A stretch of DNA of 7,437 nt from positions 1 to 7,437 of the forward strand of contig DAOVIO010000186.1 in assembly GCA_030673645.1 (NCBI GenBank), in the 5' to 3' direction. The notes below the pieces were generated by a model that had not been told where the DNA came from, made no database searches, and was given only the letters and a program-made list of their open reading frames with translations. The stretch comes from JAGLSB01 sp023135955 (GTDB lineage: Bacteria; Bacteroidota; Bacteroidia; Bacteroidales; GCA-2748055). This document shows, piece by piece, positions 1 through 6,337 of the stretch. Made by a program: the position numbers and the translations under genes. The first letter of the stretch is position 1. Each line of letters begins with the position of its first letter.

Positions 1-102
1 TCTCAACCAAACAGGTATTGAATCATTTTCAATCCATCCTGCAAGTCTTCTATCTAAATTATCACCCGTCCACTCATCCTTCCCGGCTAAGAAGTCGAAG
101 TA
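1..102 (-). other. Coding-like partial frame at the left edge, no start codon seen
   Basis: On the minus strand one frame stays open for 34 codons, from just after a TAA at 105-103 to the window edge. Its translation has a natural protein composition, with three Trp, charged residues and Gly (for example DEWTGDNLDRRLAGWIEND). There is no ATG, GTG or TTG that could sensibly start it. It may therefore be a decayed 5' end, a frameshifted gene, or a chance frame in front of a gene that starts beyond the window. Two plus-strand frames are also open here, ending at 106 and 118, but their Ser/Leu/His-rich translations look like shadows. I do not recognise the family. Confidence 0.25.
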
Positions 103-152
103 TTAATGTCAAAAAGTGACTGAAAAACGCAGGAGAAATATGCTTTTTTGAT
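88..152. repeat. Intergenic repeat segment, copy A
   Basis: This stretch contains AAGAAGTCGAA (89-99) running into CGAAGTATTAATGTCAAAA (96-114), and then TATGCT plus a T-run and TGAT (139-152). The same elements recur in the same order and orientation at 3991-4065, on the far side of the beta-helix gene. The 19-bp core differs at one base between copies. It is probably a dispersed intergenic element rather than part of a gene, but only two copies are visible here. Confidence 0.5.
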
Positions 153-182
153 TAAAAAAATTAAAAAACCACTTAAATATTC

Positions 183-206
183 AAAAAAGTTCCCGAAAAT
201 CGGAAC
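183..206 (-). terminator. Rho-independent terminator of the beta-helix gene
   Basis: Read on the minus strand, the hairpin begins 16 bp after the stop codon at 222. GTTCC pairs with GGAAC, extended by GA/TC with a one-base bulge and a TTT loop. Six T follow directly (complement of 183-188). The stem plus T-tract is the classic intrinsic terminator layout, and its position fits the end of the 222-3815 gene. Confidence 0.75.
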
Positions 207-221
207 TACCCGATGAATAGT

Positions 222-3200
222 CTAATTATCAAAGATCATAATTTTTGAGACTGGTAGATTATTCTCCGATTTTATAATCAAAGTGTAAAATCCTGGTGTG
301 AGGTTTGATACATCAAGTTGATTTATTCCCCGCTTTCCTGAATGTATCAGAACAACCTTTCCCTCAGAGCTTAGCAGGTGAAATACAGGTTTGTCAGAGC
401 TAGCATTAACATACAAATTATTTATTACAGGATTTGGATAGACCTGCATACCCTCTGATGTTTGTTTGATATTATCTATGATTGGGTTCAGAAAAATATT
501 GACCAGGGTATCTGTTTCAAGATAGAAAGAGTCTATCACAGAAAAATATCCTTCCTTTTCAACGCTATATAAATAATATTCACGAGCTAATTTATTGTAA
601 AATGCTGAAAATCCATATATATCACTATTTGACGTCCAAACACCAAAGTCAATCTGCGCGTATTCAATGGAACCTTCAGCATCTTGTACATTAAATCTAA
701 CATCAACATATTTAGAGTTCAATTCTATTCTTACTGTTGTATCCGAGTCTAGAAGAACAGAGTCTGTAATTGGGAAATAATCATCATGTGTAATAGTAAA
801 TTTCCACCAACCCTTCAGCAATTCTTTTACGGTTAATTCTCCTGAAGTATTTGTCATTTCTAATTTAGTGTCACTTGTAAGCATAGCTCTGTATATTGGA
901 GCACCGGAAACCTTATCGCTAATCAACACCAATGCATGAACGTAATCCCGGGTCATTTTGATAGTCAGTAAAGTATCAGAGAATATTTCTACTGTTAAAT
1001 TTTCCACAGCTATATAATCGTCTGCTGCTGCCTTAATCGGATATTCTGCATATTCAATATTACTTAATTGAAGATCACCAAGATTGTCTGCTCGTAATTG
1101 AAGATCACCAAAATTAACATCTGCAAATGAAATAACTTCTTCTGTATCCCTATCAATAAATTTGAGATTTACTGAGTAGGTGGTAAAATCAAGAGTATCA
1201 TAAACGATAGTGTCCGAGCTCAGTAAAACGGAGTCTAAAATGTGGAGATATCCTTTTTGTTTTATCGTGTATTGTTGAGTTCCAGGGGCACGTCGAATAG
1301 AGAAGGTATTTCCAGTTGAATCTGCTTTAAGACTATCCCTTTCCATAACAGCTACCGCTTGTGTAGATGGAGTAACTATACCGTCCTTTTTTTTGTGTAA
1401 TTTAAATCGAACATTATAAGTCTGTCCGCCAGTAGTAAATTCCCACACATCTCCTTTAATAATACTTCCATCTTCCTGTACAGCATCAGCTCTCCAGTAA
1501 TAAGTTTTTTCCGGATTTAAGCTAAGCAATGGGTCATCAACAAGTAAATACGGACTAGGGTCATAATTATTTGGATTGCCCATTATCATCGTGGGGGTTA
1601 CAATATTTCTTTTTTCAGTAAGATTCAGATATACTACATCTCCGGCAAATGGATCACCTGTCCCAGGAGTAACGGCAGATTCTGCATCTGCATTCTCAAC
1701 AGCAGATTTATCTGTTCCAAAAAACAGGATTGAGTTGGATGTTTCATATCCGTTCAGGAACATCAAATGTCTGTCCAGTGGCATATCAGTTGCTCCGTCG
1801 AATGGAATGGCCATTGACGTTTTTTCTTTTTTGTAGCCGGGAATCCAATATATATCATCACCCCATTCATAAGCTCCTATATCCGGGGCGGGACCCAGGT
1901 GATTGTCATTGATCCCATCTATTATTGTTCCTGCATTTACAAGTGGAGAGTTGGCTTTCGGTCGGAAATCAAGCAAATCAGCGTTTGGTACAAATTCCAG
2001 AATACTTCCTCCATCGCGGCTGGCATCCCAGTTGTGTGTATGATCACCGGGGATAGGCCAGTACTCGTTCATGTTAATTCCTTCAACAGCATTATTTTTA
2101 GTGATCGTGTGAGCATTACCTTCACCGGTATCCTGATTCCACCTAATATATAATCCACCTTTATCTTTGTTTGTACTTTCAATATCAGTGTAATTATATA
2201 CTTGATTATAATCACCTTTTATAGCAGTAGATGTTGAAACGCATCTGAGACCCACAAGGTGATGACTAAGTCCTAAAGTAGGAAAACCTAATCCCTCATC
2301 AGGCCCGTCATATCGTATTCCAGTGCGATTACTTCTTAGAAACCAGTTATAAGCACGTTCGGAGTTAACTGAATTACCTTGGTTTGACTGGAACCCAACG
2401 CCATCATTTGCATATAAAAAACCCCATCCGTCAAGAATATTCCAACTCTGATACCTGCCTGATTCAGGTTGTGAATTAGTCTTTACAGCAGCCCTGGTAC
2501 CAATTGTATGTAAAGTATTGAATTTGAAGGTATTCACCCCTAAAAAACAACCGGTTTTTCCCAAACCCATTATGGCAAGGTGATGAAAATAATTATTGTC
2601 AAAAACATTGTAATCATTTACTTCAATGATATGATATTGGGTATATTCCACATTGCTGTTTCTCATTGTGAAATTCGTACATTCTTTGGCATCTATAGCC
2701 GGACCTCCATCGTCATGGATTCCAAGGATTCTCTTTGGCATATCTGGATATGATATTACACCATCGGTAAAACTTACATGATCTGCGTCTAATTTTAATG
2801 TAGTCGCAAATAAGCCAATATCGATAAATTCAATATGGCTGCTATTTATTAAAGTGAAGGCATTCGTTTTCCTTTTACCTCTTATTGAAACTTCATTTGG
2901 ATCCTGGCTTCCTTTCAGATACACATAAACTATTTTGGATTCCTTGTCGAAATACCATTCATCCTCCACATCCAGAGCATTTAAATGCTCAATAATAAAG
3001 CTTCCCTCACGATAATAGGATAATTCTTCAGTACCGCTATGATGAAAAGTATTGGACCCCTTTTCATGTTCAAGAATTTCAACACTGACATTGGCCGGCC
3101 CCTGTGAATATACTGACAGGATTGCTGTACCCCCTTCAAAACTCAGGTTTGTTCCGGCAAGATCACCCCTGTCGGGCAGGCTTTCAACACTAGTAAAAGT

Positions 3201-3815
3201 AGTTCCGGGTCCATTTGGATTTGCCCAGGTAGTAAAAAGGCTCCACCATGTCTTATCTTTTACCTCATAGCTTAGTGGCAAACGCTCAAGTGGATCGTTA
3301 GGATGTGTGCCGCCATTAGGCCATCGGGCAACCACCTGCATTCTATAATCTGCAAGTTCACCGCCAACAGCATTAGGCCACAGCATAAGACCAGGCTGTT
3401 CTACAAATAATTGCCAGATATCTTCCTCCAGCTGAAGTTTATAAATAGTACTTGTTCCGGGAAAAGTATCTGTAGCAAGCTCCCATACAGCTCCAGGTGA
3501 TTTAATTTCTTCGAGATCTACTGACCCATCCATGATAACATTCTCACTATTGTAGGCAGTAATTACTATTGGCATTTCGGCTGTTGCATTTTTATTACTT
3601 ATCAAAACTTCCTCGTGGTAAAGTCCCTCGCGCAAATAAATCGTATCTCCGGCAAGGCATAAATCCACCGCTTTCTGTACTGTCTTTAATGGACTTCCAA
3701 TGGTTCCCGGATTGGCATCATCTCCTGAAGGAGAAACAAAAATTGTCCCGGAAGCCATTAGTTGCGGAGTTAATAGTAAAGTTGATAATAGAATGCTTAT
3801 AAGAAATCTCTTCAT
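222..3815 (-). CDS. Secreted right-handed beta-helix protein with four Ig-like repeats and a T9SS sorting domain
   Basis: The product is an exported protein of 1197 residues. Residues 1-22 are a signal peptide (MKRFLISILLSTLLLTPQLM). Residues 24-100 carry the FVSPSGDDANPGT...SPLKTVQKAV start typical of DUF1565/pectate-lyase-like parallel beta-helices. The helix appears interrupted by a mostly beta insertion (about 110-310) and continues to about 590. The segment DFRPKANSPLVNAG...PDIGAYEWGD (616-653) is the usual end of such helices. An FN3-like segment (about 662-796, TYYWRADAV and WEFTT) follows. Four repeats of about 78 residues then begin near 799, 879, 958 and 1036, resembling carboxypeptidase-regulatory-like beta-sandwiches. 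The T9SS type A sorting domain covers 1121-1197 (MQVYPNPV, then GFYTLIIK). This fold class includes polysaccharide lyases and hydrolases, but I could not place catalytic residues, so enzyme activity is unproven. I chose the ATG at 3815 over an in-frame one at 3899: it directly precedes the signal peptide, and the likely promoter lies between the two. Confidence 0.9.
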   Translation of the reverse strand: MKRFLISILLSTLLLTPQLMASGTIFVSPSGDDANPGTIGSPLKTVQKAVDLCLAGDTIYLREGLYHEEVLISNKNATAEMPIVITAYNSENVIMDGSVDLEEIKSPGAVWELATDTFPGTSTIYKLQLEEDIWQLFVEQPGLMLWPNAVGGELADYRMQVVARWPNGGTHPNDPLERLPLSYEVKDKTWWSLFTTWANPNGPGTTFTSVESLPDRGDLAGTNLSFEGGTAILSVYSQGPANVSVEILEHEKGSNTFHHSGTEELSYYREGSFIIEHLNALDVEDEWYFDKESKIVYVYLKGSQDPNEVSIRGKRKTNAFTLINSSHIEFIDIGLFATTLKLDADHVSFTDGVISYPDMPKRILGIHDDGGPAIDAKECTNFTMRNSNVEYTQYHIIEVNDYNVFDNNYFHHLAIMGLGKTGCFLGVNTFKFNTLHTIGTRAAVKTNSQPESGRYQSWNILDGWGFLYANDGVGFQSNQGNSVNSERAYNWFLRSNRTGIRYDGPDEGLGFPTLGLSHHLVGLRCVSTSTAIKGDYNQVYNYTDIESTNKDKGGLYIRWNQDTGEGNAHTITKNNAVEGINMNEYWPIPGDHTHNWDASRDGGSILEFVPNADLLDFRPKANSPLVNAGTIIDGINDNHLGPAPDIGAYEWGDDIYWIPGYKKEKTSMAIPFDGATDMPLDRHLMFLNGYETSNSILFFGTDKSAVENADAESAVTPGTGDPFAGDVVYLNLTEKRNIVTPTMIMGNPNNYDPSPYLLVDDPLLSLNPEKTYYWRADAVQEDGSIIKGDVWEFTTGGQTYNVRFKLHKKKDGIVTPSTQAVAVMERDSLKADSTGNTFSIRRAPGTQQYTIKQKGYLHILDSVLLSSDTIVYDTLDFTTYSVNLKFIDRDTEEVISFADVNFGDLQLRADNLGDLQLSNIEYAEYPIKAAADDYIAVENLTVEIFSDTLLTIKMTRDYVHALVLISDKVSGAPIYRAMLTSDTKLEMTNTSGELTVKELLKGWWKFTITHDDYFPITDSVLLDSDTTVRIELNSKYVDVRFNVQDAEGSIEYAQIDFGVWTSNSDIYGFSAFYNKLAREYYLYSVEKEGYFSVIDSFYLETDTLVNIFLNPIIDNIKQTSEGMQVYPNPVINNLYVNASSDKPVFHLLSSEGKVVLIHSGKRGINQLDVSNLTPGFYTLIIKSENNLPVSKIMIFDN
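1065..1111. repeat. 17-bp direct repeat, 30-bp period, inside the beta-helix gene
   Basis: TAATTGAAGATCACCAA occurs exactly at 1065-1081 and again at 1095-1111. The 30-bp spacing is in frame and encodes GDLQL twice, ten residues apart (residues 903-907 and 913-917), in the second Ig-like repeat. It looks like a small recent in-frame duplication in a surface-exposed module. Confidence 0.8.
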
Positions 3816-3841
3816 TGTAGGTTTTAGTTTATTTTGGGTAG

Positions 3842-3871
3842 CAAATTTAAGTAATAGATGAAAAAAAACAA
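3842..3871 (-). promoter_or_regulatory. Bacteroidota-type promoter of the beta-helix gene
   Basis: Read on the minus strand there is TTG at 3871-3869, a 19-bp spacer, then TAAATTTG at 3849-3842. This is an exact match to the phylum's -33 TTG / -7 TAnnTTTG pattern. Transcription would begin near 3836, giving a leader of about 20 nt before the ATG at 3815. The leader is A-rich with no Shine-Dalgarno. The position rules against the longer start at 3899. Confidence 0.7.
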
Positions 3872-3990
3872 TTAATCCGCCACGGGAATATGATATCAAT
3901 ATTCATACATAAAATATAAAATATTAAAAGTTTATCTCCTTAAGATATTCCCGGAGCTTTCCATTCCCCTCCACCCTCCAAGTTGAAGAA

Positions 3991-4065
3991 AAGAAGTCGA
4001 ATTTAGATATTAAGACCGAAGTATAAATGTCAAAACCTAAAAAAATGTATGCTATTTTTTTTGAT
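3991..4065. repeat. Intergenic repeat segment, copy B
   Basis: AAGAAGTCGAA (3991-4001) matches copy A at 89-99 exactly. CGAAGTATAAATGTCAAAA (4017-4035) matches A at 96-114 with one mismatch. TATGCT, a T-run and TGAT (4048-4065) also recur. In B the first two elements are pushed apart by about 18 bp that look like a diverged duplicate (AAGTCGAATT.. beside AAGACCGAAGT..). Together with copy A it brackets the whole beta-helix gene with its promoter and terminator. Confidence 0.5.
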
Positions 4066-4143
4066 GAACAAAAATAATCATGTCAGCTGGCAGCCCTCCA
4101 ACAAGTCTGCTTATGTTAAGATGGATCAAATAATATTGATTAA

Positions 4144-4272
4144 ATGACAATCAAGGTAAATAAACCCGTACTATTTCATGATGTAAAAAATCCTCAAGCC
4201 ATTGTAGCTAAATTAATTATTGCGATATTTGCCCAAATTTTTTTAAAAATTCATATTAAACTTTTCACATGA
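4144..4272 (+). CDS. Possible 42-residue hydrophobic small protein (uncertain)
   Basis: An ATG at 4144 opens a 42-codon frame that stops at TGA 4270-4272. That stop overlaps the ATG of the beta-propeller gene (4269) as ATGA, the arrangement seen in translationally coupled genes. The product begins MTIKVNKPVLFHDVKNPQ and then has a hydrophobic stretch with regularly placed Lys (about residues 20-41), which could be a membrane or amphipathic helix. Against it, the likely promoter of the propeller gene (4202-4231) lies inside this frame, I see no strong promoter upstream of 4144, and AT-rich DNA readily gives such frames. I do not recognise it. Confidence 0.2.
   Translation: MTIKVNKPVLFHDVKNPQAIVAKLIIAIFAQIFLKIHIKLFT
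4202..4231 (+). promoter_or_regulatory. Bacteroidota-type promoter of the beta-propeller gene
   Basis: TTG at 4202-4204, a 19-bp spacer and GATATTTG at 4224-4231 match TTG-N19-TAnnTTTG except for one base (G for T) at the start of the -7 box. The expected start near 4237 leaves a leader of about 32 nt, AT-rich and without a Shine-Dalgarno, before the ATG at 4269. Confidence 0.55.
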
Positions 4273-5522
4273 TCAGAACATTATTCTTTTTATCGTTAAT
4301 AATTTTTACACAGATAGCTAATTCGCAAACTATTCAATGGAGGGGTGATAACTCAGCCGGAATTTTTGAAGAAACAAATTTACTAAAAAGCTGGCCCAAG
4401 GAAGGTCCAAAAAAAATTCTCTCTACTGAAGGCATTGGTGCAGGATGGGGCTCTCCCATTTCGTATAAGGAAAAAATATATGTAGTTGGCAAAAAAGACA
4501 GTACAGATCTTCTTTCTGCATTAAATATGGAAGGAGAAATTTTATGGCAGATCCCAATTGGGGATTCATGGAAAAGATCATTTCCCGACTCAAGAACTAC
4601 CCCAACTTATAACGACGGACGTCTTTATGCTCTTTCCGGATCAGGAACCCTTGTGTGTATAGATGCAGAAACTGGAAAGCAGTATTGGGCAAAAAATGTC
4701 GACTCCATTTATAGCACCGAATGGCATAACTGGGGCGCTGCTGAATCGCCATTAGTTGTTGGAGATTTGGTAATCACCCTTCCGGTGGGAAATGTGACAG
4801 CTATGGTGGCTCTCAATAAATATACAGGTGAAGAAATTTGGAAAACTGAAAGTATCGGCGGACAAAGATCATATACAACTCCTATTGTTTATGATTACAA
4901 TGGCATAAGACAAATTATTGGAGTTACTGCCAACGATGTTTTTGCTGTAGATCCAACTGATGGAAAAATTATCTGGGTTTATAAGCTAAGCGAAACAATT
5001 GCAAAAATCAAGAATGAAGATAAAAAGGCATATATTTTTGTTAACTCCCCTATTTTTAATGAAAGAGGGATTTATATAACTGAGGGTTACGACAATATTT
5101 CAATTATGCTCGAATTGTCTGAAGACGGAAAATCAGTAACAGAAAAATGGATCGATCGCACACTCGATAATCATCATCACGGAGTAGTACTAATAGATGG
5201 TTATATCTATGGCTCCAACTGGTACAACAACAGATTGGGCAATTGGGTTTGTTTGGACTGGGAAACAGGAGAAGTAAAATGGGTTAAGGAATGGGACACA
5301 AAAGGTGTTGTAGTAGCAGCCGATGACATGCTCTACCTTTATTCTGAAAAGAAAGGCCTTATAGGCTTAGTAAAACCCAATAAAAAAGAATTCAATCTAA
5401 TAAGTTCCTTCAAACTCGAAGAAGGATCAGGAGCACATTGGGCACACCCATTTATCAAAGACGGTAAGTTATTTATGAGGCATGGGGATGCGTTGGTTGT
5501 TTTTGATATTTCGGAGGAATGA
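4269..5522 (+). CDS. Secreted PQQ-like beta-propeller repeat protein
   Basis: This 417-residue protein has a signal peptide (1-19, MIRTLFFLSLIIFTQIANSQ) and then WRGDNSAGIFEET..LLKSWP, the usual opening of exported PQQ-like propeller proteins. Five blades show the motif of a small residue, A/C-L/I/V-[D/N]-x-x-[T/D]-G-x-x-x-W: near residues 81-97 (weaker), 128-144 (CIDAETGKQYW), 179-194 (ALNKYTGEEIW), 224-240 (AVDPTDGKIIW) and 326-342 (CLDWETGEVKW). The length fits a single 7- or 8-bladed propeller. There is no T9SS tail and no lipobox Cys, so it is probably periplasmic. The fold relates to BamB and to quinoprotein dehydrogenases, but nothing here shows cofactor binding, and BamB identity would be over-reading. 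It is transcribed away from the beta-helix gene, and the two may be co-regulated. Confidence 0.88.
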   Translation: MIRTLFFLSLIIFTQIANSQTIQWRGDNSAGIFEETNLLKSWPKEGPKKILSTEGIGAGWGSPISYKEKIYVVGKKDSTDLLSALNMEGEILWQIPIGDSWKRSFPDSRTTPTYNDGRLYALSGSGTLVCIDAETGKQYWAKNVDSIYSTEWHNWGAAESPLVVGDLVITLPVGNVTAMVALNKYTGEEIWKTESIGGQRSYTTPIVYDYNGIRQIIGVTANDVFAVDPTDGKIIWVYKLSETIAKIKNEDKKAYIFVNSPIFNERGIYITEGYDNISIMLELSEDGKSVTEKWIDRTLDNHHHGVVLIDGYIYGSNWYNNRLGNWVCLDWETGEVKWVKEWDTKGVVVAADDMLYLYSEKKGLIGLVKPNKKEFNLISSFKLEEGSGAHWAHPFIKDGKLFMRHGDALVVFDISEE

Positions 5523-5525
5523 TTT

Positions 5526-5567
5526 GGTTGTGTGGTTGTGTGACACCAGCACACCAGCACATCAACC
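5526..5567. repeat. Opposed 8-bp repeats forming a long hairpin after the propeller gene
   Basis: The left arm is GGTTGTGT twice plus G (5526-5542). The right arm is ACACCAGC twice plus ACATCAAC C (5543-5567). The arms are imperfect inverted copies: 5526-5542 pairs with 5550-5567 over about 15 base pairs, with one bulge (T5562), two mismatches and a 7-nt loop. It starts four bases after the TGA at 5520-5522. No T-tract follows on either strand, so it is not a canonical terminator, though it could protect or end the transcript between the convergent genes. Confidence 0.65.
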
Positions 5568-5615
5568 TTCACATTATTGAAAAATCCCATACTTAGAAAA
5601 GAGTTAGTAGCATAA

Positions 5616-5660
5616 GTCCATGGTCTATCGTCTATCGTCTATGCTCTATCGTCCATTGTC
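5616..5660. repeat. 7-bp tandem array overlapping the 3' end of the DUF4956 gene
   Basis: Starting after GTC at 5616-5618, six heptamers run CATGGTC, TATCGTC, TATCGTC, TATGCTC, TATCGTC, CATTGTC (5619-5660). On the minus strand the DUF4956 gene enters the array for its last four codons (D-N-G-R) and takes its TAG stop (5648-5646) from it. The rest of the array is intergenic. Confidence 0.8.
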
Positions 5661-6305
5661 ATCATCTACCCGATAATCATCAGCAAGGTTCGGCTGATTA
5701 TCAGATTCAAAATAGTATAAGTAAACCCGCGCAGTGTCCCGTAGGAAGTCAATTTTGCCAATTTCTACCCGATTAATATTCAATCCGGTTCTTTCTTCCA
5801 GGTCTTTAATCAGCTCAAGTCTGTTTGTGGTTTTTATCAGGTCAACGTTTTCGAATTCTATAACTTTGCGCGATTCGTGACGCAACAGATATACCCGCTC
5901 AAGGAGATAAGTAATAAGTAGTAGTGCGACATTCGTAAAAATCAATTCTGCATAACTGACTTTCGAATTAGCTAGAGAATTAATTACTGAGATCCCAATC
6001 ACTAAAAACAGATAAGTCATTTCCCTGATGGGAATTTGTTGTGTCCGATACCTGATTATTCCAAAAATGGCGAAAAGTCCGAGTGCAAAACCCAATTCAA
6101 TTTTTATATTCTCCAGAAGAAATACCATGAAAAATACAACCAGGCTTATGAGTATGTAAGTAAAAAGATAATCCTTTCGTTTGGTCTTTTCGTAATACAA
6201 GTATCTGACGATGTAAATAACTATCGCAAGATTAAAGAAAAACCTGAGAACAAGATCCCAAAAATCCTCCCAGTTCATCAATTCTATGTTCAATAATTCC
6301 GGCAT
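5646..6305 (-). CDS. DUF4956 multi-spanning membrane protein
   Basis: This 219-residue inner-membrane protein has about five predicted helices, near residues 18-38, 46-64, 70-84, 96-112 and 120-137. The central motif GFALGLFAIFGIIRYRTQQI (72-91), continuing PIREMTYLF, is the DUF4956 signature and is intact. Residues about 142-200 form a soluble, probably cytoplasmic tail with alternating helix and strand (KDLEERTGLNINRVEIGKID). The gene starts 32 bp after the VTC-domain gene on the same strand, so the two are probably co-transcribed. That pairing recurs in many bacteria and suggests a role in polyphosphate synthesis, perhaps anchoring the polymerase or moving the polymer; this is inference. 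MNWEDF at residue 10 is an alternative start. The acidic tail DDDNGR is unusual in that its last four codons lie in a heptamer repeat. Confidence 0.88.
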   Translation of the reverse strand: MPELLNIELMNWEDFWDLVLRFFFNLAIVIYIVRYLYYEKTKRKDYLFTYILISLVVFFMVFLLENIKIELGFALGLFAIFGIIRYRTQQIPIREMTYLFLVIGISVINSLANSKVSYAELIFTNVALLLITYLLERVYLLRHESRKVIEFENVDLIKTTNRLELIKDLEERTGLNINRVEIGKIDFLRDTARVYLYYFESDNQPNLADDYRVDDDNGR

Positions 6306-6337
6306 AAGGCTAAATGTTTAAATTTTGAAAATACATT

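Larger units (their letters stand above)
3816..4268. other. Divergent intergenic region between the two exported-protein genes
   Basis: This 453-bp region separates divergent genes. From left to right it holds the minus-strand promoter (3842-3871), a short dyad with GAATAT/ATATTC arms (3886-3904), a pyrimidine-rich CCCCTCCACCCTCC stretch (3966-3979), repeat copy B (3991-4065), a possible 42-codon ORF (4144-4272) and the plus-strand promoter (4202-4231). A minus-strand frame from 4082 to 3924 is open for 52 codons but has no ATG. I see no tRNA or other structured RNA here. Confidence 0.6.

Noticed and set aside
1576..3802. Plus-strand ORFs at 1576-1836, 1730-1912, 1899-2153, 3052-3270 and 3569-3802
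   Set aside because: All lie antisense inside the beta-helix gene, whose domains are continuous and recognisable; their translations are low-quality shadows rich in Ser, Pro and Ile.
3816..3899. 28-residue N-terminal extension of the beta-helix protein starting at 3899
   Set aside because: It would put extra residues before a clean signal peptide, and the exact TTG-N19-TAAATTTG promoter lies inside it, so the likely transcript cannot encode it.
4080..4133. 17-codon plus-strand ORF (MSAGSPPTSLLMLRWIK)
   Set aside because: Short, without a promoter or neighbour logic; most likely chance.
5339..5590. 83-residue minus-strand ORF over the end of the propeller gene
   Set aside because: It is antisense to a clear coding region and begins in the octamer repeats; the translation resembles no domain.
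5526..5660. CRISPR-like array between the convergent genes
   Set aside because: Units are only 7-8 bp with no unique spacers; these are simple tandem repeats.
6036..6296. 86-residue plus-strand ORF inside the DUF4956 gene
   Set aside because: It is the shadow of the DUF4956 signature region.
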